A stretch of 64,000 nucleotides of DNA from Flavobacterium sp. LC2016-01 (GCF_009711135.1 NZ_WMIC01000014.1:1-64000), one strand, 5' to 3'; shown: positions 8,114-16,934, counted from the first letter of the stretch. The notes: generated from the letters alone by a model not told the origin. Numbers and translations: made by a program.

Positions 8114-8629
8114 ATGTCACTAAAACCAGCGGTCAGTAAAACTGATCATACACAAGGAAAAAAAGATGCTGATATAGTAATCGTAGAATATGGAGATTAT
8201 CAATGTCCGTATTGCGGTACTGCATATCCAGTTCTTAAAAAAATGATGAAGAAATACGGAAAACGAATACAATTTGTTTTTAGAAACTTTCCGTTATCCG
8301 AAATGCACCAATACGCACGCCCCGCAGCAATTGTCGCAGAAGCAGCAGCATTACAGGGAAAATTCTGGGAAATGCATGATGCTATTTATGAAAATCAAGA
8401 ATATTTGAGTGAAGCTTTTTTATTAGAATTAGCAGAGAAATTGGAGCTTGAACCTCAACAATTTAATACCGATATTAAAAAACCTGAAGTTGCAGCTAAA
8501 ATAGATTCTGATTTTGAAAGCGGTATAATGAGCGGTGTAAATGGTACTCCTTCCCTATTTGTTAACGGCAGAAAATTCAACGGAGGCCCTGAAGATTTGC
8601 TGCAGTTAATGAGCGAAATTGTGAAATAG
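8114..8629 (+). CDS. DsbA-family thioredoxin-fold oxidoreductase, cytoplasmic
   Basis: A 171-residue thiol-disulfide oxidoreductase with the DsbA-like active site CPYC (Cys31-Cys34) and the cis-Pro loop GVNGTPSLFVNG. The helical insertion between them (about residues 60-130) is typical of the DsbA/thioredoxin_4 group. There is no signal peptide, so unlike DsbA it should work in the cytoplasm, perhaps as a reductant of the peroxiredoxin encoded directly upstream; that pairing is inferred from the 12-base spacing. The length is normal for the family. Confidence 0.88.
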   Translation: MSLKPAVSKTDHTQGKKDADIVIVEYGDYQCPYCGTAYPVLKKMMKKYGKRIQFVFRNFPLSEMHQYARPAAIVAEAAALQGKFWEMHDAIYENQEYLSEAFLLELAEKLELEPQQFNTDIKKPEVAAKIDSDFESGIMSGVNGTPSLFVNGRKFNGGPEDLLQLMSEIVK

Positions 8630-8703
8630 ATTTTCCCGACAGCCAATGTTAAGATTAAGATAAATCTCAAGGAATAACTATTCAATTTATATGCAAATCA
8701 TCT

Positions 8704-8731
8704 TTTGGGATTATATTTTTAATTAAATTTA
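8704..8731 (+). promoter_or_regulatory. Candidate promoter for fdhD
   Basis: TTTG at 8704-8707 and TAAATTTA at 8724-8731, spaced by 16 bases, approximate the Bacteroidetes -33/-7 pattern and lie 24 bases before the fdhD ATG. The last base of the -7 box and the short spacer are off consensus. Confidence 0.35.
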
Positions 8732-8755
8732 CGTAACAACCTTAATTACAATATC

Positions 8756-9628
8756 ATGGAAATAAATTATTCGGAATTAGTTTCCATCAAACACGTAAGC
8801 GTCCAAAGAATAGAAAAAACTGAAACGACAGCGTTTTTAGATACCCTTTCCATCGAAGAACCACTTGAAATTAGACTTTCTTATGGTTCCAATGCCGAGA
8901 GAATACAAAAGAATATTTCGGTTACCATGCGGACTCCTGGGAACGATATTGATCTTGCGATTGGTTTTCTATTTACAGAAGGAATCATTACTTCTTTTGA
9001 AAATATTCAAGATGCTTATTGTGTAAAAATGAATTGCTTGTCTCAAAAACAAAACATTGTTCAGGTTGATCTTAAGGAGAATTTCATTCCAAATCTGATG
9101 CAGACTGATCGGAATTTCTACACTACTTCAAGTTGTGGCGTATGCGGGAAAAGTTCGATTCAATCTATAAAAACGGTAAGTTCTTTTGGGAATTTAGCGA
9201 GACCTAAAATTACGATAGATGCGTCTGTATTTTATCAGTTACCTGAAAAATTAAGAATTGCTCAAAGCGACTTTGACTCAACTGGAGGTCTGCATGCATC
9301 TGGACTTTTTACTATTCAAGGGGATTTGATTCTCTTAACTGAAGATGTTGGAAGACACAACGCATTAGACAAATTAATTGGCAGATCACTTAGAGACAAT
9401 TCATTGCCATTAAATGAACATATATTACTTCTAAGCGGAAGAGCAAGTTTTGAGTTAATCCAAAAAGCGGCAATGGCCGGGATTTCAATTATTGCTGCTA
9501 TTGGTGCTCCATCAAGTCTGGCTGTAGAGCTTGCAGCAGAATTCAATATCACACTTTTGGGATTTTTAAAAGAGAACAAATTTAATATATACAGTTCCTC
9601 TGATCGAACTGTGATCCTAACTGCCTGA
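8756..9628 (+). CDS. fdhD: FdhD, formate dehydrogenase accessory sulfurtransferase
   Basis: A 290-residue FdhD protein. In the family it receives sulfur from IscS and delivers it to the molybdenum cofactor of formate dehydrogenases, which is essential for their activity. The redox-active CGVCG pair (Cys127, Cys130) sits on its loop after YTTSS, and the family patterns GNDIDLAIGFLFTEGII, FDSTGGLHASGLF and EDVGRHNALDKLIG are all present. It is cytoplasmic. The gene lies 50 bases before the formate dehydrogenase-like gene it presumably serves, on the same strand. Confidence 0.95.
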   Translation: MEINYSELVSIKHVSVQRIEKTETTAFLDTLSIEEPLEIRLSYGSNAERIQKNISVTMRTPGNDIDLAIGFLFTEGIITSFENIQDAYCVKMNCLSQKQNIVQVDLKENFIPNLMQTDRNFYTTSSCGVCGKSSIQSIKTVSSFGNLARPKITIDASVFYQLPEKLRIAQSDFDSTGGLHASGLFTIQGDLILLTEDVGRHNALDKLIGRSLRDNSLPLNEHILLLSGRASFELIQKAAMAGISIIAAIGAPSSLAVELAAEFNITLLGFLKENKFNIYSSSDRTVILTA

Positions 9629-9678
9629 AAATAATCTAATCCGATAGCATAACGCAATACCAATTAAACCAAAATGTA

Positions 9679-12045
9679 ATGAAGGAAGATCAACAACAAA
9701 ATACAGCTGATTTAGCCAATAAATTACCTGAAGCAGAAAATCCATATCAGCTTTCAAAACTCAAATTAACAACAGTAGAAAAATGGGCTGCGGGCGTTCC
9801 TGCTGTTCTCGCTGCTGTGAGTGATCTTATTGAAGATAAGGCACTGGTTCGCGGTGGAAAAGCTCTTTTTAAAATGAATCAAAAAGGAGGTTTTGACTGT
9901 TCCAGCTGTGCATGGCCAGATCCAGATGATGATCGGTCTCCTTTGGGCGAATATTGCGAAAATGGCGCGAAAGCTTTAGCAGAAGAAGCCACAACCAAAA
10001 AAGTTACGGCAGCGTTCTTTAAAGAAAATTCTGTTTACAGTCTTTCACAATTAGACGATTACCAAATTGGAAAAATGGGACGATTAACCGAGCCTGTGTA
10101 TTTACCCGTTGGCGGTACACATTATCAGCCAATCAGTTGGGATGAGGCTTTTGCCAAAATTGCTTCACATTTAAATGCACTTAAATCTCCTAATGAAGCC
10201 GCTTTTTATACTTCGGGAAGAACCAGTAATGAGGCTTCTTTTCTTTATCAACTTTTTGCGAAAGAATTCGGAACCAACAATATGCCGGATTGTTCTAATA
10301 TGTGCCACGAAACTTCCGGAACGGCTTTGAAGTCCACAATCGGCATCGGAAAAGGAACAGTTACTTTAGAAGATTTTTATGATACGGATGTCATTGTGAT
10401 AATCGGACAAAACCCAGGTACTAATGCACCTCGAATGCTGAGTGCTTTAGAAAAAGGCAAAAAAAACGGAGCAAAAATTATTGCCGTTAATCCATTGCCC
10501 GAAGCAGGTTTAATGGGATTTCATAATCCGCAGGCAATAAAAGGAATAATAGGTTCAGGCGGAAAACTTACGGATCTTTTTCTTCCAATAAAAATAAATG
10601 GCGATATGGCACTTTTAAAAGCCATTGAACTTTTATTAATTGAATTGGAAAAGAAAAATCCCGGCGAAGTTTTTGATCATGAATTCATTAAAGATAAAAC
10701 AACTGGTTTTGAAAATTTTGAGAAACAGTTTGAACATTTAGATTTAGATCATCTTGCTTTTCTTTCCGGTGTTCCTAAAAATTTAATTATTGAAACTGCA
10801 GAAATACTGGCCTTTAAAAAAAGAATTATTGTTTGCTGGGGAATGGGGCTTACACAGCAGCCAAATGGCGTTGACATGATCAGAGAGATTGTCAATATTT
10901 TATTGATCAAAGGAAGCATCGGGAAACCCGGTGCTGGAGTTTGCCCAGTCCGCGGACACAGCAATGTTCAGGGAAACCGAACGATGCTTATTGATGAAAA
11001 ACCAACAAATGAGCAATTGGATCGTCTGCAAAATTATTTTGGTTTTAATCCTCCAAGAAATCATGGTTATGATGTCGTTGGAACTATAAAAGCAATTCAC
11101 GAAGAGAAAGTAAAATTCATGTTTTGTATGGGCGGTAATTTTCTATCGGCTGCGCCAGATACTGCTTTCACCGCAGAAGCCTTTAGAAAACTGAAATTGC
11201 TGGTGTGTGTGTCTACAAAACTCAACAGAGGTCATTTAGTACACGGAAAAGAATCTCTTATACTTCCTACGCTTTCCCGAAGTGATATGGATGTAGTAAA
11301 CAACGAAGTCCAGATTATCAGTACCGAAAATTCTATGGGCGTTGTACAATCTTCAAAAGGGGTACTTAAACCTATCTCAGATCAAATGATAAACGAAACA
11401 CAAATTGTCTGCCGTATGGCAATGGCAACGCTCGGAAACAAATCAGTTATTGATTGGAAACGTTATCACGACAGTTATGATGCTGTGAGAGAAGCTATCG
11501 AAAATTGTATTCCGGGTTTTGAAAATTACAATAACAGAGTTCGGGAAAAAGGCGGTTTTTATCTGCCAAATGCGCCTCGTCATGGCGAATTTAAAGCTGC
11601 AGCATCAGCTGATCGTGCTGCCTTTACTTTGACCGATATTCCGGATAATGAATTGGAACCAGATGAATACATGATGGCAACAACACGTACGCACGACCAA
11701 TTTAATACCACAATTTATGGTCTGGACGATAGATATCGAGGTATAAAAAATGAACGCCGCGTTATTTTCATGAATCAAAATGACATTGATAAAGCGGGAT
11801 TCAAAGCGGGAGATAAAGTAGATTTATTTAATTACAATGATGGCATCGAAAGAATCGCGCCTTTATTCCTTATCGTTTCTTATCAAATTCCAGAGCGAAA
11901 TACTGTCACTTATTTTCCGGAAACAAATGTTTTAGTTTCTGTAAATAATGTGGTGAAAGAAAGTAATATGCCGGCATCTAAATACGTGAAAATAAAAGTA
12001 AAAAAACACGATCCCGCCATTTACGAAAAGATCAAAAGAATGTAA
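9679..12045 (+). CDS. FdhF/YdeP-family molybdopterin oxidoreductase
   Basis: A 788-residue molybdopterin-dependent oxidoreductase of the YdeP (formate dehydrogenase alpha-like) branch. The N-terminal cysteine cluster FDCSSCAWPDPDDDR is the reduced version typical of this branch. The molybdopterin domains show PDCSNMCHETSG, with the likely metal-binding Cys, then GQNPGTNAPRM and GVCPVRGHSNVQGNR. A C-terminal MoCo-binding domain begins near residue 660 (TTRTHDQFNTTIYG). There is no Tat signal, so it is a cytoplasmic enzyme. E. coli YdeP is linked to acid resistance and its substrate is not settled. Adjacent FdhD and the nearby oxalate decarboxylase support formate here. That is inference from context. 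Confidence 0.9.
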   Translation: MKEDQQQNTADLANKLPEAENPYQLSKLKLTTVEKWAAGVPAVLAAVSDLIEDKALVRGGKALFKMNQKGGFDCSSCAWPDPDDDRSPLGEYCENGAKALAEEATTKKVTAAFFKENSVYSLSQLDDYQIGKMGRLTEPVYLPVGGTHYQPISWDEAFAKIASHLNALKSPNEAAFYTSGRTSNEASFLYQLFAKEFGTNNMPDCSNMCHETSGTALKSTIGIGKGTVTLEDFYDTDVIVIIGQNPGTNAPRMLSALEKGKKNGAKIIAVNPLPEAGLMGFHNPQAIKGIIGSGGKLTDLFLPIKINGDMALLKAIELLLIELEKKNPGEVFDHEFIKDKTTGFENFEKQFEHLDLDHLAFLSGVPKNLIIETAEILAFKKRIIVCWGMGLTQQPNGVDMIREIVNILLIKGSIGKPGAGVCPVRGHSNVQGNRTMLIDEKPTNEQLDRLQNYFGFNPPRNHGYDVVGTIKAIHEEKVKFMFCMGGNFLSAAPDTAFTAEAFRKLKLLVCVSTKLNRGHLVHGKESLILPTLSRSDMDVVNNEVQIISTENSMGVVQSSKGVLKPISDQMINETQIVCRMAMATLGNKSVIDWKRYHDSYDAVREAIENCIPGFENYNNRVREKGGFYLPNAPRHGEFKAAASADRAAFTLTDIPDNELEPDEYMMATTRTHDQFNTTIYGLDDRYRGIKNERRVIFMNQNDIDKAGFKAGDKVDLFNYNDGIERIAPLFLIVSYQIPERNTVTYFPETNVLVSVNNVVKESNMPASKYVKIKVKKHDPAIYEKIKRM

Positions 12046-12267
12046 TGCTTTCAATACGAAATATTTAACGGAAGACTTTTAGCGCATTTCTCTTAGATTA
12101 AAAAAATAAAATTCATTACTTAATCTAGGTTAATCGGCTGCTCTGCACTTCCCATATAAATTTGTCAAAGAAATCTAAGTCAAATAAAAACAGTTAAAAA
12201 CTTAGAATTTAATGACAATACCAAAATTAGGATATTCCTACATTTATTAATCTTAAAACCAAATAAA

Positions 12268-13086
12268 ATGAGTACAATTACAGTAAAAGACGGAACAGAA
12301 ATTTATTATAAAGATTGGGGAACAGGACAGCCAATTGTTTTTCACCACGGATGGCCTTTATCTGGTGATGACTGGGATGCCCAAATGATGTTTTTCCTAA
12401 AACAAGGATATAGAGTAATTGCTCATGACAGACGCGGACATGGCCGTTCTGGTCAAAGTTCAGAAGGAAACAACATGGAAACTTACGCAGCAGACGTAGC
12501 AGAATTGACCGCTGCTCTTGACTTAAAAGATGCCATTCACATTGGTCACTCAACTGGTGGCGGTGAAGTAATTCGTTACGCGTCAAAATACGGAAAAGGC
12601 CGTGTTGCAAAAGCGATTATCATTAGTGCGGTTACGCCAATCATGATAAAAAATGAAGCAAATCCTGACGGTGTTCCATTGTCTGTTTTTGACGAAATCA
12701 GAGAAGGAACCGGATTTAGCAGAGCACAATATTTTTATGATTTCCCTATTCCGTTTTACGGATGGAATCGTGAAGGAAAAACAGTTCAAGAAGGTATCAA
12801 ACACAACTGGTGGCGTCAGGGAATGATGGGTTCTGTATTGGCTCATTACGAAGGAATAAAAGCTTTCTCAGAATCCGATTTTACAGAAGATCTTAAAAGT
12901 TTAGATATTCCTGTTTTGGTGCTTCACGGAGAAGATGATCAGATCGTTCCTTACAATCAGGCACCTAAAGCGGCTGCACTTTTGAAAAACGGAAAATTAA
13001 TTTCGTATCCAGGTTTTCCTCATGGTATGCCAACAACAGAAGCAGCAACTATTAACAAAGATATTTTAGAATTTATTAAAGCTTAA
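12268..13086 (+). CDS. Alpha/beta hydrolase, non-heme chloroperoxidase-like
   Basis: A 272-residue alpha/beta-fold hydrolase. The nucleophile elbow GHSTGG has Ser95. The acid is in LHGEDDQIVP, the histidine in FPHGMP, and the oxyanion region is HHGWPLSGDDWDAQ. This combination is usual for bacterial non-heme chloroperoxidases and arylesterases, which hydrolyse small esters and show promiscuous perhydrolase activity. It is cytoplasmic with no signal peptide. It is a monocistronic gene preceded by a 222-base gap and followed by a hairpin that can also serve the convergent HxlR gene. The natural substrate cannot be deduced. Confidence 0.9.
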   Translation: MSTITVKDGTEIYYKDWGTGQPIVFHHGWPLSGDDWDAQMMFFLKQGYRVIAHDRRGHGRSGQSSEGNNMETYAADVAELTAALDLKDAIHIGHSTGGGEVIRYASKYGKGRVAKAIIISAVTPIMIKNEANPDGVPLSVFDEIREGTGFSRAQYFYDFPIPFYGWNREGKTVQEGIKHNWWRQGMMGSVLAHYEGIKAFSESDFTEDLKSLDIPVLVLHGEDDQIVPYNQAPKAAALLKNGKLISYPGFPHGMPTTEAATINKDILEFIKA

Positions 13087-13110
13087 GAACTTAAATCTTT
13101 TAATACATAC

Positions 13111-13144
13111 AAGCCTCTTATTTTAAAATAAGGGGCTTTTTTTA
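13111..13144. terminator. Bidirectional terminator between the hydrolase and HxlR genes
   Basis: AAGCCTCTTATTTT pairs with AAAATAAGGGGCTT, with T runs on the right and A runs on the left, so it can end the hydrolase transcript and, less strongly, the convergent HxlR transcript. Confidence 0.75.
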
Positions 13145-13162
13145 TTTAATAACATTTCTCTA

Positions 13163-13540
13163 TTAATCTTCTATATCTGTTGTTCCAGAGAATTTTTTAC
13201 GAATTAAATTCCGTAATCGATCCTGATTTTCATCGCCCCAGCGTCCTAAAGTGCCAATTACAGGAATCAGACTTTCGCCAAATTCAGTAAGACTGTATTC
13301 AACCTTTGGCGGTACTACAGGATATATTTTCTTCACCACAAGCTCATGGTCTTCCAATTCTTTTAACTGAATATTCAAAACTCTTCTTGAAGCATCAGGT
13401 ATTTTACGCTGCAGTTCACTCGGCCTTTTATGACCTTCATTAATAAACCAAAGCAAACGTATTTTCCATTTTCCATATAGAACTTCACCTATCAGGTCAA
13501 GTCCGCAATTTAGGTTCGGGATTATTTTTCTCTCATACAT
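13163..13540 (-). CDS. HxlR-family transcriptional regulator
   Basis: A 125-residue winged-helix regulator of the HxlR/MarR-like type. The family core is plain: LIGEVLYGKWKIRLLW, then GHKRPSELQRKIPDASRRVLNIQLKELE with the recognition helix, and the wing VPPKVEYSLTEFG. An early Cys (Cys12) sits where the redox- or aldehyde-sensing Cys of several HxlR/QorR relatives lies, so sensing electrophiles is plausible but unproven. It is divergent from the SDR gene at 13664 across a 123-base gap, the usual arrangement for an HxlR regulator controlling its neighbour. Its own promoter leaves almost no leader before the ATG. Confidence 0.92.
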   Translation of the reverse strand: MYERKIIPNLNCGLDLIGEVLYGKWKIRLLWFINEGHKRPSELQRKIPDASRRVLNIQLKELEDHELVVKKIYPVVPPKVEYSLTEFGESLIPVIGTLGRWGDENQDRLRNLIRKKFSGTTDIED

Positions 13541-13544
13541 ATAA

Positions 13545-13576
13545 CAAAAGTAAACCTATGTTCCGATTTGTACAAT
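13545..13576 (-). promoter_or_regulatory. Consensus promoter of the HxlR gene, nearly leaderless
   Basis: The minus strand carries TTG (13573-13575), a 20-base spacer and TACTTTTG (13545-13552), an exact TAnnTTTG. The box ends five bases from the ATG at 13540, so the transcript would begin at or within a base or two of the start codon. An inexact CCTAT-N15-ATAGG dyad overlaps the spacer and -33 element and may be an operator. Confidence 0.6.
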
Positions 13577-13663
13577 AGGGGAAAAATTTATCCCTATCTG
13601 AATCGTAATTCCGTACTTGTGAGAAAGTTGCATACTTCTGAAATTTGTACAAAAGAAATCAAC

Positions 13664-14458
13664 ATGGAACAAAAATTAGATTATCAGAACGAACTATCAG
13701 GCAAAATTGCTTTGGTTACCGGAGGAACAAAAGGAGCTGGAAAAGCCATTGCAGAACGTTTAAAAAATGCAGGTGCAAAAGTGATTATCATTGCAAGAAA
13801 TGCACCCGAAATACCTGACGAAGATTTATATTTTATTTCGGCAGACTTAAGTAAAGCCGAGGATGTCAAAAATACTGCTCGTGAAGTATTTGAGAAATTC
13901 GGCAAAATAGACATCCTTGTAAACAATCTAGGAGGCTCTGAAACTCCCGGAGGAGGTTTTGCAGCATTGTCTAATACCGATTGGGAAGAAACAATACAAA
14001 CCAATTTATTAGCACCAGTACGATTAGACAAAGCTTTTCTTCCTCAAATGCTTGAAAATAAAAGCGGTGTCATTATTCATATTGCATCCATTCAGGGAAA
14101 ATTGCCTTTACATGATTCTACGCTTCCTTATGCTGCTGCAAAAGCAGGATTGATTAATTACAGCAAAGGTTTATCAAAAGAAGTATCTCCAAAGGGCGTT
14201 CGCGTGCTGACGGTTTCACCGGGATGGATTATGACCGAAGCATCAAAAAGAATGATGGAACGCATTTCAGAAAGCAATAAAATTTCTGTCAAAGAGGCTG
14301 AAAAAAGTGTAATGGATGCTTTGGGCGGAATACCTTTTGGAAGAGCTGCAATGCCAGAAGAAGTGGCTGAGCTTATTGGTTTTCTTGTTTCACCTAGAGC
14401 CAGTTATTTGACGGGAACAGAATATGTAATCGATGGCGGCACAATTCCAACGGTTTAA
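13664..14458 (+). CDS. SDR-family oxidoreductase
   Basis: A 264-residue classical short-chain dehydrogenase/reductase. It has the NAD(P)-binding TGGTKGAGKA near residue 19, the NNLGG motif, a catalytic Ser in HIASIQG, the YAAAK pair (Tyr and Lys) and the C-terminal GTEYVIDGG. The sequence opens further upstream in frame, but the ATG at 13664 gives the standard N-terminus right before the Rossmann fold. It is divergent from the HxlR gene and followed after 30 bases by a SnoaL-like gene, so this is a likely HxlR-controlled pair. The substrate is unknown. Confidence 0.9.
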   Translation: MEQKLDYQNELSGKIALVTGGTKGAGKAIAERLKNAGAKVIIIARNAPEIPDEDLYFISADLSKAEDVKNTAREVFEKFGKIDILVNNLGGSETPGGGFAALSNTDWEETIQTNLLAPVRLDKAFLPQMLENKSGVIIHIASIQGKLPLHDSTLPYAAAKAGLINYSKGLSKEVSPKGVRVLTVSPGWIMTEASKRMMERISESNKISVKEAEKSVMDALGGIPFGRAAMPEEVAELIGFLVSPRASYLTGTEYVIDGGTIPTV

Positions 14459-14488
14459 AAAAATTATAAACAATAAAACAGATAAATT

Positions 14489-14809
14489 ATGAACTTACCA
14501 CAAGTAATAAAAGATTTAGTAAATGCACAGAACGATTTTGACAGTACCGACTTTGCAAACTGTTTTTCTGAAACAGCAAATGTATTTGATGAAGGTAAAA
14601 CACACATTGGCAAAACAGAAATAAAAGATTGGATCGAAAAAGCAACAGAGGAATATAATTCAACAATGGAACCTTTGATCTTTGAAGGAGATTCTGAAAA
14701 AGGCTTTTTAAAAGCTAAAGTTTCCGGCACTTTTCCTGGCAGTCCTATAACGCTTACTTATAATTTTGAATTTCAGGATGAAAAGATACAATCATTAAAA
14801 ATTAATTAA
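14489..14809 (+). CDS. SnoaL/NTF2-like nuclear transport factor 2 family protein
   Basis: A 106-residue single-domain protein with the NTF2-like pattern: an N-terminal helix (QVIKDLVNAQNDFDSTDFANCFSE), the DEGKTHIGKTEIKDWIEKA loop and C-terminal strands ending in FEFQDEKIQSLKI. Such proteins are small isomerases, cyclases or ligand carriers; no catalytic residue is evident here. It lies 30 bases after the SDR gene on the same strand and a hairpin follows it, so the two are probably one operon. Confidence 0.85.
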   Translation: MNLPQVIKDLVNAQNDFDSTDFANCFSETANVFDEGKTHIGKTEIKDWIEKATEEYNSTMEPLIFEGDSEKGFLKAKVSGTFPGSPITLTYNFEFQDEKIQSLKIN

Positions 14810-14843
14810 TGTTTTAAGAAGTAAAAATGTAACGATTTAAAAG

Positions 14844-14891
14844 AAAATACACTGTCGCAATCCAGATATAGATTACGACAGCGTATTTTTG
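14844..14891 (+). terminator. Terminator after the SDR-SnoaL pair
   Basis: AAAATACACTGTCG pairs with CGACAGCGTATTTT with one G-T pair, with a second inner stem, and the sequence ends in a T run. It also faces the convergent VOC gene and could serve both. Confidence 0.65.
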
Positions 14892-14930
14892 TTTATTCTA
14901 ATTTTTTAAAGCAATTATTACCTCTGAAAT

Positions 14931-15935
14931 TTATTCTTTCCCATCAACAAATACATACAATTTCTGTATTTTGCCATTTTCAATCACAAACAAATCCATT
15001 CCGGAAACCACTGCTGGTTTTTCTTTTGAGCCAAACTGCCAATACAAACGCACTATATTATGATTCGTTTCAACTGATTTATCAGTGAATCTGAAATCAG
15101 GATTTTTTGTCTGAAGTTCAACAATAAATTTACTAATTTCATCTTTTCCTATTGCAATGAAATGACGGTCTACCATCTCAACATCAGAGGCATAAAATTG
15201 ATTTAGTAAAGCTGTTCTTTTCGTTTCATCTTTTTCATTCCAGATTTTAAGGTGATTTTTGACTATTTCAATATTCTTTTTAGCATCTAAATCATCCGCA
15301 GTTACACTTTTGACAGAAGCATTTTTTGGCGACCATAAAACTGTTTTGGGATTAGATTTTTCATATCCTTTTCCGTTTGGATATGAAACCAGTTCCATTT
15401 TAGATCCCCACGGTGTTTCAAAATACACCCATGATTCGCCAGCCGTATCTCCGGATGGAGTCAAAAATGGTTCTCCTAAAATCTTTACCCCTTTACTTTT
15501 TAGATATTTTACAGATTCGTTTATATCTGATGTATAAAAAGCAATATGCGAAGCCCCGATATCATCAGAATTAGGATGAACTTTACTGCCTTTATTATCA
15601 GCATAACTAAATACTTCAATACTGGCACCAGTTCCGGCATTTATCATTTTGATGGTTACAGCTCCAGTTGCCGGATTAATATGATTGGCTTCTTTCCAAC
15701 CTGCATCCAGCGGTATTGGCCCAAGCTGTGTTACGGGTTTGAAACCCAGTACATCACTAAAAAATGTTACTCCTTGATCTAAATCAGGCACATTGATTCC
15801 AACGTGATCGATTCCTATAATTCCTGCATTATTTTGAGCCTCCGCTTGTTCTGAAGCTGAAAAGAAAAAAACCAGATTTAATAAAGCGACTGCTGAAGTT
15901 TGTATTTTTTGATTTGATTTATAATGTGTCTTCAT
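14931..15935 (-). CDS. Exported VOC (glyoxalase-like) and SnoaL-like fusion protein
   Basis: A 334-residue two-domain protein. A hydrophobic stretch at about residues 13-27 ending in AEAQ suggests a Sec signal peptide, unusual for either domain. Residues about 40-170 are a VOC domain (GIDHVGINVPDLDQGVTFF, then ASHIAFYTSDI and YFETPWGSKMELVSYP) with potential metal ligands His44, His128 and Glu175 by pattern. Residues about 215-334 are a SnoaL/NTF2-like domain with polyketide cyclase-style strands. Function is unknown; a secreted isomerase or dioxygenase-like enzyme is possible. It is followed in the same direction by no close gene, and the SDR gene lies 41 bases upstream. Confidence 0.85.
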   Translation of the reverse strand: MKTHYKSNQKIQTSAVALLNLVFFFSASEQAEAQNNAGIIGIDHVGINVPDLDQGVTFFSDVLGFKPVTQLGPIPLDAGWKEANHINPATGAVTIKMINAGTGASIEVFSYADNKGSKVHPNSDDIGASHIAFYTSDINESVKYLKSKGVKILGEPFLTPSGDTAGESWVYFETPWGSKMELVSYPNGKGYEKSNPKTVLWSPKNASVKSVTADDLDAKKNIEIVKNHLKIWNEKDETKRTALLNQFYASDVEMVDRHFIAIGKDEISKFIVELQTKNPDFRFTDKSVETNHNIVRLYWQFGSKEKPAVVSGMDLFVIENGKIQKLYVFVDGKE

Positions 15936-15976
15936 GACTTACTATTTTGATAAATTTAAATATTATTTGATATGAA

Positions 15977-16834
15977 TTAATTACTGTAAGCAGCTAACCA
16001 TTTTGCTTTAATAGCCGCGCGCGCTTCTATAAACTCTTTATCAGTTCCTTGTGCAATGGCATCAAGCGGGAAACGAAGCGGTCTCTCTCCTTTTTTCATT
16101 GTAACCAATTCCAGAATTCCATCAGCAATAGTCTGTGGATTCATATCAAACTGAGCCATTTTTCCAAACAAAGCAGTCCCTAAAGCATTGAATTTATCTG
16201 TTGCTGCAGTACCGTATTGATCTACAATGTCTTGTTTATCTGCGTTGATGCCAGATTTTGAACCGTTGTTCATTTCAGTAGGATAAACACCTGGCTGAAT
16301 GCTCACATTTTCGATTCCGTAATCGGCAAGTTCATCTTGCAGACCTTCGGTGAAACTTTCTACTACTAATTTTGAAGCAATATATGGAATCATAAAAGGT
16401 AACGTATGTCCGCTTGCTCCAGTAGTAATATTTATAATAAGTCCGTTTTTTTCTTTTCTCATAGAAGGAAGAACAGCTTGATACGTGCGAAGAACGCTGT
16501 AAACGTTTACATCAAACATTTTCTGCATCTGATCAATTGAATAACCTTCAAGTAAACCAAATCCGCTTATTGCTGCATTATTGATAAGTACATCAATTTT
16601 TCCGTATTTGATAAGAACTTTTTCAAAAGCTTGATTTACAGAAATATCATTTGTAATATCAATATCTACTACTTCAATATTTGAAAGCGCTGCAAGTTCT
16701 TTTGCTGCTGCAGCATTTTTATCTTTTGTATTACGCATTCCTGCGATTACTGAATGACCGGCATTTGCCAATGTTATAGCGGTAAGTTTACCAAATCCTG
16801 AACTTGTACCTGTAATGAAAATTGTTTTTGACAT
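15977..16834 (-). CDS. SDR-family oxidoreductase
   Basis: A 285-residue short-chain dehydrogenase/reductase. TGTSSGFGK binds the cofactor, NNAAISGFG follows in the fourth strand region, and the catalytic set is Ser in TTGASG, Tyr and Lys in YIASK. Its C-terminus extends about 30 residues beyond the minimal SDR core, like the group often annotated as retinol- or ketoreductase-like. Its upstream region holds an exact FNR-type box and a possible -7 element (CAACTTTG). The exported VOC-SnoaL gene begins 41 bases downstream and may share the transcript. Confidence 0.9.
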   Translation of the reverse strand: MSKTIFITGTSSGFGKLTAITLANAGHSVIAGMRNTKDKNAAAAKELAALSNIEVVDIDITNDISVNQAFEKVLIKYGKIDVLINNAAISGFGLLEGYSIDQMQKMFDVNVYSVLRTYQAVLPSMRKEKNGLIINITTGASGHTLPFMIPYIASKLVVESFTEGLQDELADYGIENVSIQPGVYPTEMNNGSKSGINADKQDIVDQYGTAATDKFNALGTALFGKMAQFDMNPQTIADGILELVTMKKGERPLRFPLDAIAQGTDKEFIEARAAIKAKWLAAYSN

Positions 16835-16882
16835 GATTTCTAATTTTAAAATGTTTATAAAATTTGTTCCTTTTGAACATTA

Positions 16883-16890
16883 CAAAGTTG
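16883..16890 (-). promoter_or_regulatory. Possible -7 element upstream of the SDR gene
   Basis: CAACTTTG on the minus strand is one base off TAnnTTTG and lies about 50 bases before the SDR ATG. There is no TTTG -33, which would fit a promoter needing an activator such as the Crp/Fnr-type factor encoded next to it. Confidence 0.3.
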
Positions 16891-16934
16891 CGTCGAATGC
16901 AAAACCTGTACATTGATTAGAAATAAGTAAAAAC

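Noticed and set aside
13568..13663. N-terminal extension of the SDR gene
   Set aside because: The extra 32 residues do not resemble the family and run across the divergent promoter region; the ATG at 13664 starts right before the Rossmann fold.
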